Position numbers and translations under genes: made by a program. 64,000 nt of DNA from ATZT02 sp046048135 (lineage in GTDB: Bacteria; Actinomycetota; Actinomycetes; S36-B12; UBA5976): contig JBJOGR010000044.1 of NCBI GenBank assembly GCA_046048135.1, forward strand, positions 1 through 64,000, given 5' to 3'. This document shows, piece after piece, positions 25,780-35,663 of the stretch (its first letter is position 1; each line of letters starts with the position of its first letter). Under the pieces are notes generated by a model. The model saw only the letters and a list, made by a program, of their open reading frames with translations, did no database searches and had not been told where the DNA came from.

Positions 25780-27648
25780 ATGACAATAAAAACTAGAGAA
25801 GATATTAGAAATTTAGCAATCATCGCACACGTTGATCATGGAAAAACAACTTTGGTTGATGCCATGTTATGGCAATCAGGTGCCTTTAGAGAAAACCAAG
25901 ATGTGAACGAAAGAGTCATGGACTCAACAGATTTAGAAAGAGAAAAAGGCATCACCATTTTGGCAAAAAACACTGCCATTAAATATGTGGAAAAAGATTT
26001 AGCACCAAATGGAGTAATCATCAACATTGTTGATACTCCAGGTCACGCTGATTTTGGTGGAGAAGTTGAACGAGGCCTTGAAATGGTTGACGGAGTTGTT
26101 TTACTAGTTGATGCAAGTGAAGGTCCACTTCCACAAACTAGATTTGTGTTACGAAAAGCTTTACAAAAAAGATTGCCCGTAATTTTAGTTATCAATAAAA
26201 CTGACAGATCAGATTCTCGAATTGAAGCTGTAGTAAATGAAACATATGACTTATTTATTGATCTAGCAGATGATTCAATGACACACGTTTTAGATTTTCC
26301 AATAGTTTATGCATCAGCCCGTGCAGGAAGAGCAAGTTTAAATAGACCTCAAGATGGAAGTGTGCCAGATTCAGAAAATCTAAAACCGCTATTTGAAACT
26401 ATTTTAAAAACAGTTCCTGCCCCAACATTTGAAGAAAATGCTCCCTTGCAAGCACATGTGACAAACCTTGATGCATCTGCCTATTTAGGAAGACTTGCGT
26501 TATGTCGAGTTAGAAATGGAATTATCAAAAAAGGTCAAACTGTTTCTTGGATTAAAACAAATGGAGATATCCAAAAAGTAAAAATTAGTGAATTACTTAT
26601 TACTCAAGCTCTAGAAAGAGTTCCAGTTGAAGAAGCAGGACCTGGAGATTTAATTGCAGTTGCAGGAATTGAAGAAATTACAATTGGGGAAACTTTAGCT
26701 GATGCAGAAAATCCAATTGCGCTTCCCGTAATTAAAGTTGATGAACCAAGTATTTCTATGTTTATTGGAACAAATACTTCTCCATTAGCTGGAAAATCTG
26801 GTACAAAAATGACCGCCAGATTATTAAAAAATAGATTAGATCAAGAACTTATTGGAAATGTTTCTTTAAGAGTTTTTGATACCGACAGACCTGATACTTG
26901 GGAAGTTCAAGGAAGAGGTGAACTGCAGTTAGCAATTTTAGTTGAAATTATGCGTAGAGAAGGTTTTGAATTAACTGTTGGTAAACCTCAAGTTGTGACA
27001 AAAACTATTGATGGAAAAATTCATGAACCAGTTGAAAGATTAACTATTGATGTCCCTGAAGATTTTGTTGGTGTGGTAACACAATTACTTGGTTTAAGAA
27101 AAGGTCGCATGGAACAAATGACAAACCATGGAAGTGGTTGGGTCAGAATGGAATATTTAGTTCCTGCAAGAGGTCTTATTGGTTTTAGAACAGAGTTTTT
27201 AACTGAAACTCGTGGAACAGGTTTGATGCATCACGTATTTGATAGATATGAACCATGGCATGGAGAAGTAAGAACTAGACCGACAGGTTCTTTAATTGCA
27301 GACAGAGCAGGTAGTGCAACTTCTTATGCAGCTTTTTCAATTCAAGAAAGAGGATCACTGTTTATAGGTCCTGGAGTTGAAGTTTATGAAGGCATGATTA
27401 TTGGTGAAAATTCTCGAGCAGATGACATGGATGTAAATATCACTAAAGAAAAGAAGTTAACAAACATGAGAGCATCAGGTTCAGATGACACAGTTCATCT
27501 TGTGCCACCAAAGGCAATGTCACTTGAGCAATCCCTGGAATTTTTACGAGAAGACGAATGTGTGGAGGTCACCCCTGAGACTGTGCGCATCCGCAAAGTG
27601 ATTTTGAACCAGGGTGAGAGAAATCGCGCTAAATCACGTAATAAGTAG
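25780..27648 (+). CDS. typA: Translational GTPase TypA/BipA
   Basis: Ribosome-associated GTPase that supports 50S assembly and stress growth. Motifs: HVDHGKTTLVD (G1), DREKGITI-like switch, DTPGHADFGGEVER (G3) and NKTD (G4); the C-terminal TypA-specific part contains GHRTEF-like GFRTEFLTETRGTG. 622 residues. AAGGGAT precedes the ATG. In mycobacteria typA likewise stands upstream of peptide-binding genes and mshB. Confidence 0.95.
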   Translation: MTIKTREDIRNLAIIAHVDHGKTTLVDAMLWQSGAFRENQDVNERVMDSTDLEREKGITILAKNTAIKYVEKDLAPNGVIINIVDTPGHADFGGEVERGLEMVDGVVLLVDASEGPLPQTRFVLRKALQKRLPVILVINKTDRSDSRIEAVVNETYDLFIDLADDSMTHVLDFPIVYASARAGRASLNRPQDGSVPDSENLKPLFETILKTVPAPTFEENAPLQAHVTNLDASAYLGRLALCRVRNGIIKKGQTVSWIKTNGDIQKVKISELLITQALERVPVEEAGPGDLIAVAGIEEITIGETLADAENPIALPVIKVDEPSISMFIGTNTSPLAGKSGTKMTARLLKNRLDQELIGNVSLRVFDTDRPDTWEVQGRGELQLAILVEIMRREGFELTVGKPQVVTKTIDGKIHEPVERLTIDVPEDFVGVVTQLLGLRKGRMEQMTNHGSGWVRMEYLVPARGLIGFRTEFLTETRGTGLMHHVFDRYEPWHGEVRTRPTGSLIADRAGSATSYAAFSIQERGSLFIGPGVEVYEGMIIGENSRADDMDVNITKEKKLTNMRASGSDDTVHLVPPKAMSLEQSLEFLREDECVEVTPETVRIRKVILNQGERNRAKSRNK

Positions 27649-27660
27649 TCATTAATCCTT

Positions 27661-27688
27661 TTGTCTATTGCCAGGGCAGTACTAGATT
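27661..27688 (+). promoter_or_regulatory. Candidate promoter of the oligopeptide transporter operon
   Basis: TTGTCT (27661-27666) and TAGATT (27683-27688) with a 16-nt spacer. The start would be near 27695, leaving about 22 nt of leader. Confidence 0.4.
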
Positions 27689-27716
27689 AGAGCACATTGA
27701 TTTTTAAAAAAGGGAA

Positions 27717-28691
27717 GTGATTAAAGAGTTGACAATTGAACAGGTAAATCAAATTGAAGGACGATCTCCTGCACAATTGGCGTGGCTTAGATTTAAAAAA
27801 GATAAAGTTGCAATCTTTGCTTTATTTTTTTCAAGTTTCATCATTCTTCTCGCACTTTTTGCACCATTTGTTACAGGACTTCTCAATATAGATCCTTACA
27901 CCTTAAATAAAGAAACATTAAATGAATTTGGTTTACCAAACTCTGCTTTTGGCGGGATTAGTAGAGCGCATCCATTAGGTGTAGAACCTGGAACGGGTCG
28001 AGATATTTTGGCAAGACTAATTTATGGAGCAAGAATTTCTTTAATAGTGGCATTGCTTTCAACATTTTTTACTACATTAATTGGAGTTACTTTAGGAATT
28101 TGGGCAGGTTATAAAAGAGGAATAGTTGACTCTGTTATTGGCAGAACTATTGATTTACTTCTTGCGTTTCCAAGTCTTTTATTAATTATCGCTCTTGCTC
28201 CAGTAATTCCTGCACGTTTAGTTGGCCTAGGACTTCCGGAAGGAAATGTTTCGAGAATGGCCTACATTATTTTAGTTTTATCTTTATTTGGTTGGACTTA
28301 TATTGCTCGCGTTATGCGAGGACAAGCTTTAAGTTTAAGAGAAAGAGAATTTGTCGCAGCAGCTCAAGCAAGTGGTGCCAAAACTTCATATATGGTCTTT
28401 AGAGAAATATTGCCAAATCTTTGGGCACCAATAGTTGTTTATGCTTCTTTAACAGTTCCTGGCTACATTGCAATTGAAGCAACATTTTCATTTTTAGGAT
28501 TAGGTGTTGTTGCACCAACTCCTGCATTAGGTGCAATGTTGGCAGATTCTGTGAGGTATTTCAGATCTGATCCAACATATTTATTTATTCCCGGAACTGC
28601 ATTATTTTTACTTGTTTTAGCATTTAATCTTTTTGGTGATGGATTAAGAGATGCACTTGATCCAAAAGGAGAAAGAGCGCAAAAAATATAA
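27717..28691 (+). CDS. Peptide ABC transporter permease, DppC/OppC type
   Basis: 324 residues, six helices; N-terminal FKKDKVAIFALFFSSFIIL and the long first extracellular loop are typical of OppC. The cytoplasmic EAA loop is EREFVAAAQASGAKTSYMVF (about 212-231). It opens a gene set running permease, binding protein, permease, ATPase, ATPase. GTG start with AGGGAA closely upstream. Three perfect hairpins separate it from the binding protein gene. Confidence 0.92.
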   Translation: MIKELTIEQVNQIEGRSPAQLAWLRFKKDKVAIFALFFSSFIILLALFAPFVTGLLNIDPYTLNKETLNEFGLPNSAFGGISRAHPLGVEPGTGRDILARLIYGARISLIVALLSTFFTTLIGVTLGIWAGYKRGIVDSVIGRTIDLLLAFPSLLLIIALAPVIPARLVGLGLPEGNVSRMAYIILVLSLFGWTYIARVMRGQALSLREREFVAAAQASGAKTSYMVFREILPNLWAPIVVYASLTVPGYIAIEATFSFLGLGVVAPTPALGAMLADSVRYFRSDPTYLFIPGTALFLLVLAFNLFGDGLRDALDPKGERAQKI

Positions 28692-28697
28692 AGATTT

Positions 28698-28778
28698 CTG
28701 TTTAGTACTTGCAAGGCTAAACAGAGGTTAGAAAATCAAAAAATTTTCTAACAACTGTTATGACAAAGAGTCATAACA
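28698..28778 (+). repeat. Three consecutive perfect RNA hairpins before the binding protein gene
   Basis: Hairpin 1: CTGTTTAG with CTAAACAG (28698-28705, 28717-28724). Hairpin 2: GTTAGAAAAT with ATTTTCTAAC (28727-28736, 28743-28752). Hairpin 3: TGTTATGAC with GTCATAACA (28756-28764, 28770-28778). None has a T-run, so they look like mRNA-processing or stabilising elements rather than classic terminators. The next bases hold the AAGGAG of the binding protein gene. Confidence 0.65.
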
Positions 28779-28792
28779 AGTAAGGAGAACAA

Positions 28793-30532
28793 ATGAAGTT
28801 AAATTCACGCACCAAATTCGGTGTTGTGGTTGCAGCTAGCGCATTGCTGTTATCAGCATGCGGTGGTGGAAGTGGAACTTCAGCTGGTGGAACTGGTGAA
28901 GCAAGTCAAGGTGGAACTATTACCTTCTTGACAATTGCAGAACAGTTCAACCACGTTGATCCACAACGTAACTACACAGGTCAAGATCTTGCATTCTTTG
29001 GAGGGTTTGTAAACCGTACATTAACTTCGTACGCTTACGAACAAGGTCCAGCAGGTGCAGAACTTGTAGCTGATATGGCAACAGATACCGGTACAACTAC
29101 CGATGGTGGAAAGACCTGGTCTTTCACACTTCGTGATGGTCTTACTTGGGAAGATGGCAGCGAAGTAACTTGCCAAGATGTTGCATACGGAACAAGCCGT
29201 GTATTTGCAACCGACATTATCGTTGATGGTCCAACATATGCAATTTCATATTTGGATATTCCAAAAGATGCCGAAGGCAATAGCCAATATCCAGGCCCAT
29301 ACAAAGCAACAGCTGAACAACAAGCTTTGTATGACAACGCAGTTTCATGCGATGGCAAAACAATCACATTCAAGTTGAACAAAGTTGTTGCTGACTTCAA
29401 CTACACAGTGACCTTGCTTGCATTTGCACCAGTACCAAAAGCTAAAGACACTGGTGAAAAATATGATGACGCTGTTGTTTCAAATGGACCATACAAAATT
29501 GAGTCTTATGTAAAAGCTCAAAATATGACATTGGTTCGTAACGAAAACTGGAATCCAGACTCAGATCCATTGCGTAAAGCTTATCCAGACAAGATCGTGG
29601 TTAACTTTGCTCAAGATCAAGCAGTTATTGATTCACGTTTGATCGCATCTGCAGGTGATGATGCATTCGCAGTATCACTTGATGGAATTCAAACTGAAAA
29701 TCTTCAAACAATTTTCGGTGATGACCAATTTGCAGATCGTCGTGTAAACGAACAAGATCCATATGCAATCTATACCGCATTAAATGTTAAGAAATTACCT
29801 TGCTTGCCTGTAAGAAAAGCAATCTTCTTAGCACTTGATCGTGAAGCATTAAGAACTGCTAATGGTGGCGAATATGTAGGTGACTTGGCTGACGGATTTA
29901 TTTCCCCAACCTTGGCAACTGATTATGCGCCAAACACACTTCCTGAAGGTCTACAAGATGCAGGAAATCCAGAAGCAGCGATTGCTGAATTAGAAAAAGC
30001 TAAAACTGAATGTCCAGATGTTTATGCAAAAGCAACTGGCGAAGGTTTAGTTTTTGATCATCCAGATACACCACAATGGGCAAAAAATGCTGCAGTGTGG
30101 ATTGAATCTATAAAAGAAGCAGGCATCGTAATCAAATCAAATCCAATTGAGCCAGGTAAGTACTACTCAGTTGTGATGGATACAGCGCTTCAAGGCGACA
30201 TAAGTCGCGCTGGTTGGGCTGCAGATTGGTTGAATGCTTCAACTGTTTTGCCAGAACTTTTTGGTGAAGGTGGATTTAACCTTTCACAAAACCAAGAAGA
30301 TCCAGCATTTCCTGCATATAAAGCATTGATGGATGAAGCATTAGCTACAACCGATCGTGCTGCACAAGCAGAAATCTGGAAGAAAGCAAATCAATATGTA
30401 CTTGACCAAGTTTGGGCAGTTCCAAGCTGGTTTGGTCGTTCACAAGAATTCCGTGGATCAAAGATTGGCGGAGGTTATTTGTGGTACCCATACGGTTCAC
30501 ATAACTTCGCTTCTCTCTACGTAATTCAATAG
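28793..30532 (+). CDS. Peptide ABC transporter substrate-binding lipoprotein
   Basis: 579-residue family 5 extracellular solute-binding protein (DppA/OppA fold). The lipobox LLLSAC gives lipidated Cys23, followed by a Gly/Ser linker. WSFTLRDGLTWEDGSEVTCQDV (about 109-130) is the family signature. Codon choice is distinctly richer in C-ending and CGT codons than the neighbours, a sign of high expression. AAGGAG lies 6 nt before the ATG. It is enclosed by the upstream hairpins and a downstream terminator-like stem, which would give a separate abundant mRNA. Confidence 0.93.
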   Translation: MKLNSRTKFGVVVAASALLLSACGGGSGTSAGGTGEASQGGTITFLTIAEQFNHVDPQRNYTGQDLAFFGGFVNRTLTSYAYEQGPAGAELVADMATDTGTTTDGGKTWSFTLRDGLTWEDGSEVTCQDVAYGTSRVFATDIIVDGPTYAISYLDIPKDAEGNSQYPGPYKATAEQQALYDNAVSCDGKTITFKLNKVVADFNYTVTLLAFAPVPKAKDTGEKYDDAVVSNGPYKIESYVKAQNMTLVRNENWNPDSDPLRKAYPDKIVVNFAQDQAVIDSRLIASAGDDAFAVSLDGIQTENLQTIFGDDQFADRRVNEQDPYAIYTALNVKKLPCLPVRKAIFLALDREALRTANGGEYVGDLADGFISPTLATDYAPNTLPEGLQDAGNPEAAIAELEKAKTECPDVYAKATGEGLVFDHPDTPQWAKNAAVWIESIKEAGIVIKSNPIEPGKYYSVVMDTALQGDISRAGWAADWLNASTVLPELFGEGGFNLSQNQEDPAFPAYKALMDEALATTDRAAQAEIWKKANQYVLDQVWAVPSWFGRSQEFRGSKIGGGYLWYPYGSHNFASLYVIQ

Positions 30533-30540
30533 TAAAAATT

Positions 30541-30577
30541 TTGGGAGCTTACAAGTCATTTGTAAGCTCCCAATTTT
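30541..30577 (+). terminator. Terminator-like hairpin after the binding protein gene
   Basis: Perfect 14-bp stem TTGGGAGCTTACAA with TTGTAAGCTCCCAA (30541-30554, 30560-30573), loop GTCAT, then TTTT. It probably stops or attenuates transcription before the downstream permease. Confidence 0.75.
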
Positions 30578-30592
30578 AAAGAAAGGTTAAAC

Positions 30593-31585
30593 ATGGCACG
30601 TTTTATTGTCAGACGTTTAGCTTTCATGATTGTTTTACTTTTTGTTGTATCAATCACTACTTTCTTTCTATTTAGTGTTCTTCCCGTAGATCCTGCATCT
30701 TTAAGTTGTGGTCAACATTGCACTCCAGAAAAAATTGAAGCAAACCGAATTCGTTTAGGTTATGACCAACCAATCCTTACTCAATATTTCACCTATATGA
30801 AGGGCATATTTTTTGGAAGAACTTATGGTGAAGGTGCGCAAGCTTTTTCTTGTCCTGCACCAAGTCTTGGTTATTCCTTTTATCGCGGACAATGTGTTAC
30901 CTCAATGATTGCAAATGCTTTGCCAGCAACAATTTCATTAACTTTAGGTGCAGCATTTATTTGGCTAATAATGGGAATAAGTTTAGGCGTTATCTCTGCA
31001 GTGAAAAAAGGAAAAGCATTAGATCGTATTAGTACTGGTTTTGCCATTTTTGGATTATCAATGCCAACATTTTTTATAGGTTTACTACTTATTTATATAT
31101 TTATTATTTGGCTTCCAATATTTCCTTTCCCAAGTTATGTATCAATTTTTGATGATCCTGTGTCTTGGTATCAAACCATGTTTTTACCTTGGTTAACTGT
31201 GGCAATAGTTTCTGCAGCCCTTTATACCCGTTTAACTAGAGATGGAATGCTCGAAACGATGAGTGAAGATTATGTTCGTTTAGCTATTTCTAAAGGTTTA
31301 TCTAGAAAAAGAGTTTTATTTAAATATGTTTTAAGAGGAGCAATTACTCCAATTGTGACTATTGCTGGCTTAGATATTGCTGTTTTATTAGGTGGAGCAA
31401 TTATTACTGAATCAGTATTTGGTTTACCTGGAATGGGAAGACTTGCCTTTAATTCAGTTTCAGATTCTGATCTTCCAGTAATTGCAGGAATTACTTTAAT
31501 AACAGCATTCATTGTAGTTGTGGCAAATGCAATTGTAGATATTTTATATGCAGTGCTAGATCCTAGAGTAAGACTTGAAGCATGA
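30593..31585 (+). CDS. Peptide ABC transporter permease, DppB/OppB type
   Basis: 330 residues; N-terminal FIVRRLAFMIVLLFVVSITTF and LPVDPAS are DppB hallmarks, and the EAA loop is MSEDYVRLAISKGLSRKRVL (about 223-242). The first periplasmic loop has paired cysteines (SCGQHC near 40 and FSCPAP...GQC near 86-99), a variant found in actinobacterial members. AAAGG lies upstream of the ATG. The last 4 nt overlap the start of the first ATPase gene. Confidence 0.92.
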   Translation: MARFIVRRLAFMIVLLFVVSITTFFLFSVLPVDPASLSCGQHCTPEKIEANRIRLGYDQPILTQYFTYMKGIFFGRTYGEGAQAFSCPAPSLGYSFYRGQCVTSMIANALPATISLTLGAAFIWLIMGISLGVISAVKKGKALDRISTGFAIFGLSMPTFFIGLLLIYIFIIWLPIFPFPSYVSIFDDPVSWYQTMFLPWLTVAIVSAALYTRLTRDGMLETMSEDYVRLAISKGLSRKRVLFKYVLRGAITPIVTIAGLDIAVLLGGAIITESVFGLPGMGRLAFNSVSDSDLPVIAGITLITAFIVVVANAIVDILYAVLDPRVRLEA

Positions 31586-32598
31586 GTGAAATTTTAAAAG
31601 TAGAGAACTTAAATATTTCTTTTAAAACTGCTGATGGAATTGTACGAGCAGTTGATAATTTAAGTTTTTCGTTATCAACTGGTGAAACTCTTGCTGTTGT
31701 AGGAGAATCTGGTTCTGGAAAAAGTGTTACAGCATCTGCCATTATGGGTTTACTTAATGCTGGAAACGTTGAAATTAGTGGAAATATTGAAGTAAACAAA
31801 ACAAATATTTTGACTAGTAAAGATTCTGAAGTTCGAAATATTAGAGGTAAAGATGTGGCGATGATTTTTCAAGATCCACTATCAGCCCTAAATCCTTATT
31901 ACACAGTCGGAGATCAAATCGGGGAAGCATACCTAACTCATCATCCAAAAGCTTCTAAAGAGGAAGTAAACAAAAAAGTATTAGATGTAATGAAAAAAGT
32001 TGGAATTCCTGAAGTTGAAAAAAGAATAAATTCTTACCCACATGAATTTTCAGGAGGCATGAGACAAAGAGTTGTTATTGCCATTGCTTTAATCAATGAT
32101 CCTAAAGTTTTAATAGCTGATGAGCCAACGACTGCACTAGATGTAACAGTTCAAGCACAAATTTTAGATTTAATGAGAGAACTTCAAAAGCAAAGCAATA
32201 CTGCCATTATTTTAATTACTCATGATTTGGGTGTAGTGGCAGAAATGGTTAATCGAGTTTTAGTTATGTATTCAGGAAGAGCTATAGAAATAGCAAATGT
32301 AGATTCAATATTTGAATCACCAAATCATCCTTATACAAAAGGATTATTAAGTGCTGTACGAAGTTTAGACACTGAAGTACACGCCAAATTAGAAACAATT
32401 CCTGGAACTCCGCCATCTTTATTAAATATTCCAAAAGGCTGTTCTTTTAATCCTCGTTGCGGATTTAAAAAATGGGTTGGTCCAAAATGTGAAACCGAAA
32501 AACCAGAATTACACCAAATAGAAAATAACTACAGTGCCTGTCATTTAAGTGCTGAAGATATAAAAAGAATGAATAATCAAGAAATGCCGGTTGCTTAA
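31582..32598 (+). CDS. Peptide ABC transporter ATP-binding protein, DppD/OppD type
   Basis: 338 residues. Walker A GESGSGKS near 39-46, signature FSGGMRQRV, Walker B VLIADEPTTALD. The C-terminal oligopeptide-transporter tail has the Cys-rich GCSFNPRCGF...GPKC...SACH motif, which binds a [4Fe-4S] cluster in DppD homologues. Start overlaps the permease stop (ATGA); the next ATPase gene begins directly after its stop. Confidence 0.93.
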   Translation: MSEILKVENLNISFKTADGIVRAVDNLSFSLSTGETLAVVGESGSGKSVTASAIMGLLNAGNVEISGNIEVNKTNILTSKDSEVRNIRGKDVAMIFQDPLSALNPYYTVGDQIGEAYLTHHPKASKEEVNKKVLDVMKKVGIPEVEKRINSYPHEFSGGMRQRVVIAIALINDPKVLIADEPTTALDVTVQAQILDLMRELQKQSNTAIILITHDLGVVAEMVNRVLVMYSGRAIEIANVDSIFESPNHPYTKGLLSAVRSLDTEVHAKLETIPGTPPSLLNIPKGCSFNPRCGFKKWVGPKCETEKPELHQIENNYSACHLSAEDIKRMNNQEMPVA

Positions 32599-33570
32599 AT
32601 GAGTACAGTTTTAGAAGTTAAAAATTTAGTTAAAAAATTTCCTTCTGGTAAAAAAGGATTTTTTTCAAAACCTGTTGGTTTTGTTCATGCGGTGGATGAA
32701 GTTTCTTTAAAAATTGAAGCCGGTCAAACTTTGGGAGTGGTAGGCGAATCAGGATGTGGCAAATCTACTTTGGGAAGAGTTATGACTCATTTACTTCCTG
32801 CAACTAGTGGACAAGTTTTACTCAATGGTCAAGATGTAACTTTTGCAAAAGGGGAACAGTTAAATCAAATGCGAAGAACTGTGCAAATGATTTTTCAAGA
32901 TCCTTACTCATCCTTAAACCCAAGACATACTGTTGGTCGAATAGTGGAAATGCCTTTGTTAGTGCAAAAAATAAATCCACCTATGGGAAGAAAAAAGAAA
33001 GTTCAAGAATTACTTGAATTAGTTGGATTAAACCCTGAGCACTATAACCGTTATCCTCACGAATTTTCTGGGGGACAAAGACAAAGAATTGGTATAGCTA
33101 GAGCACTTGCTTTAGAGCCAAAAATAATTATTGCTGATGAACCTGTTTCAGCACTTGATGTTTCAATTCAAGCTCAAATTTTAAATTTATTACAAGATCT
33201 GCAAAAACAACTTGGTCTTTCATATTTATTTATTGCTCACGATTTATCTGTTGTTAAACACGTTTCAGATCGCGTTGCTGTTATGTATTTAGGAAAAATA
33301 GTTGAAGAAGCATCAAGTAAAGATCTTTATTCAAACCCGCAACACCCTTATACAAAAGCCTTGATGAGTGCAGTTCCAGAAGCAAATCCTAAAAATAGAA
33401 AACAAAGAATTCTATTAACAGGAGATGTGCCTTCACCTATAAATCCACCTTCTGGATGTCGATTTAGAACAAGATGTTGGAAAGCACAAGATATTTGTGC
33501 AACAAACGAACCTCAATTAATTCAAATTAGTACAAATCAAAAAGTGGCTTGTCACTTTCCTGGTAATTAA
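32599..33570 (+). CDS. Peptide ABC transporter ATP-binding protein, DppF/OppF type
   Basis: 323 residues. Walker A GESGCGKST near 50-58, signature FSGGQRQRIGIARAL, Walker B IIIADEPVSALD, and a C-terminal oligopeptide domain with GCRFRTRCWKAQDIC and ACHFPG. Pairs with the preceding ATPase. The last 4 nt (TTAA) overlap the stop of the convergent peptidase gene. Confidence 0.93.
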   Translation: MSTVLEVKNLVKKFPSGKKGFFSKPVGFVHAVDEVSLKIEAGQTLGVVGESGCGKSTLGRVMTHLLPATSGQVLLNGQDVTFAKGEQLNQMRRTVQMIFQDPYSSLNPRHTVGRIVEMPLLVQKINPPMGRKKKVQELLELVGLNPEHYNRYPHEFSGGQRQRIGIARALALEPKIIIADEPVSALDVSIQAQILNLLQDLQKQLGLSYLFIAHDLSVVKHVSDRVAVMYLGKIVEEASSKDLYSNPQHPYTKALMSAVPEANPKNRKQRILLTGDVPSPINPPSGCRFRTRCWKAQDICATNEPQLIQISTNQKVACHFPGN

Positions 33571-35642
33571 TTCAAATATTTATTAAAGAAATCTAATTGA
33601 ATTTTAAGTAAGTTCTCTGTAATTACTTCTTGAGGAGTCATATGACTTACTCCAGAAAGTGGCATAAATTCATGAAGTTTTGCATGAGTTAAAAGTTCTT
33701 GCGAAAACTTCAGGGAATGGGTAGCTAAAACATTGTCATCAGCTAAGCCATGAATTATTAAAAGTGGTCTACTTAATTTCTCTGCTTTATTAATTAATGA
33801 AAAATCATCATATTTTTTAGTATCTAGATTTGGATTTCCTAAATATCTTTCTGAATATGCAGTGTCATACCAACGCATATCTGTGACAGGTGCACCAGCA
33901 ATTGCTGCATGAAATCTTTCTGGAGCATCAAGTACAGCAAGGGCTGCAAAATAACCACCAAATGACCAGCCAGTGATTCCAACTTTTCCTAAATCTAAAA
34001 CATTAGGAAACTTTTTATTTAGTTCATCCATAACGGTAATTTGATCTTGAAGAATTTTTTCACTCCAATTTTCAAAGATTTCAAACTCCCAGTTTTTTCC
34101 TCTTCCAGGAGTACCACGATTATCAGCTACAACAACTGCATAGCCTTGGTCTGCTAACCATTGATCAGTTAGAAATAAAGAAGCGTTTTTTAAACAATTT
34201 GCAAAATGCGGACCGCCATAAGGAGCAAAAATTACTGGTAGCTTTTTATCATGTTTATACCAAGTGGGAAGTATTAAAGCTGCTGAAATATTGGCTTTAC
34301 CTAAATCAAAAAATTCAATTCGTGGATTAAATTCAATTATTTCCTGCTCTTCCTTAATTTCTATATCTTTTTTGCCATCAGAGATTATGATTTTTCGATA
34401 CCAGCTTTTTTCATTTTGTTCAATTAGTAGTGTCAAATGACCTTTTCTAGATCCTGTTACAAACCCGTCTGAATTTCCTACATGTGAAACTTGGCCTTTC
34501 CAATCAACATGAAGTAAAGAGGAACTATTTTGATGCTTACTAAATTGCAGAAAAATTCCTGAATCATCGATATTTAAAATACTTCTAACTTCAATTTCCT
34601 TGCTAGTTACTGCTAATCCATCAATAAATAACTGTCTTTTATCTTCACCATCAATAACTACTAAATGATCTTTGAACACTCTTGGTGAACCATGCTCAAC
34701 CTCTATCCAAAAAGGATGAGTTTTTGACCATAAATCAGTTATTTTATTACTAGTTAAATCAAATTCTCTTAAAACCATATTTTTTTGGTCTCTGGAAAGA
34801 AGAGTTAAATTTACTTTATTTTCGAAACTAAAATCGACATCTGTAACGTATTCAAATTCGTTTTTATTAAACTCCAATTTGGATAAATTACCCTTCAAAT
34901 CAACCACAAAAAAGTCACAATTTGGATTATTTGTTCCAGCAAATGGATATCTATGTGTTCTTACTGGATCTTTAGGATTTGTTGGATCAGCCAAATTAAC
35001 TAGTTCTACATCATTTTCATCTACTTTTTCAACAACAAGTTTTGACGAGTCTTTGCTCCACCAAAAACCTCGGTAACGATTTAACTCTTCAGCACTTATA
35101 AAATCAACAAGTCCAAAGGTTATATTTTCTTCTTTGTTTTCAATTAAATATCTACCTTCTTTTTCCTCTATTGAGTAAATATATAAACCTGTATTAATAA
35201 CTCCTGCGATAAATTTTCCATCTGGTGATATTCGTGGATCAATGATTGGTCCTGGAATATCTAGTTGCGTAATTTTTAGATCAATTAGATTCAAGAACCA
35301 AAGTTCACCATTTAAGGGAAAGCATAGAGATTGACCAAGATCATCTAGTGAAAAATTTGTAATACCAGAACCAGATTCTCTTAATCTTTCTCTTCTGGCT
35401 TTTTCTTCTTGCGGTAAAAAATCCTCATTCTTAATTTTCAATTTACTTGGATCAACAAGGCAAGTTATTTCTTCAGTATCAATTGAAAGTGAAAATATAG
35501 CTAGTCGGGCATCATTTTTTGAAATATTTTTTAAGAAATATACCTTGTTTGTTTCTGGGGAAAGAGAGAAATTCCTGATGCGACCTAAAGTGAAACGTTT
35601 AGTTTCTGCAAATTGTTTAGGAAAATTTGGCCACCTCATCAC
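33567..35642 (-). CDS. S9 family prolyl oligopeptidase (DPP IV-like)
   Basis: 691 residues: an N-terminal beta-propeller (about 20-420; FSLDDLGQSLCFPLNG and similar blades) and a C-terminal alpha/beta hydrolase with Ser about 560 (GWSFGG), Asp about 635 (HGLADDN) and His about 667 (SGVSH). No signal peptide is seen, so it is probably cytoplasmic. The position against the oligopeptide importer suggests it hydrolyses imported peptides (inference). GTG start, with ATG as the next codon; TATATA lies just upstream. Confidence 0.92.
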   Translation of the reverse strand: MMRWPNFPKQFAETKRFTLGRIRNFSLSPETNKVYFLKNISKNDARLAIFSLSIDTEEITCLVDPSKLKIKNEDFLPQEEKARRERLRESGSGITNFSLDDLGQSLCFPLNGELWFLNLIDLKITQLDIPGPIIDPRISPDGKFIAGVINTGLYIYSIEEKEGRYLIENKEENITFGLVDFISAEELNRYRGFWWSKDSSKLVVEKVDENDVELVNLADPTNPKDPVRTHRYPFAGTNNPNCDFFVVDLKGNLSKLEFNKNEFEYVTDVDFSFENKVNLTLLSRDQKNMVLREFDLTSNKITDLWSKTHPFWIEVEHGSPRVFKDHLVVIDGEDKRQLFIDGLAVTSKEIEVRSILNIDDSGIFLQFSKHQNSSSLLHVDWKGQVSHVGNSDGFVTGSRKGHLTLLIEQNEKSWYRKIIISDGKKDIEIKEEQEIIEFNPRIEFFDLGKANISAALILPTWYKHDKKLPVIFAPYGGPHFANCLKNASLFLTDQWLADQGYAVVVADNRGTPGRGKNWEFEIFENWSEKILQDQITVMDELNKKFPNVLDLGKVGITGWSFGGYFAALAVLDAPERFHAAIAGAPVTDMRWYDTAYSERYLGNPNLDTKKYDDFSLINKAEKLSRPLLIIHGLADDNVLATHSLKFSQELLTHAKLHEFMPLSGVSHMTPQEVITENLLKIQLDFFNKYLN

Positions 35643-35663
35643 ATATATATTCTGCTCGTTGCG

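Noticed and set aside
28463..28714. Minus-strand ORF over the permease end and the hairpin region
   Set aside because: Shadow of the permease gene; no start signal and no family resemblance.
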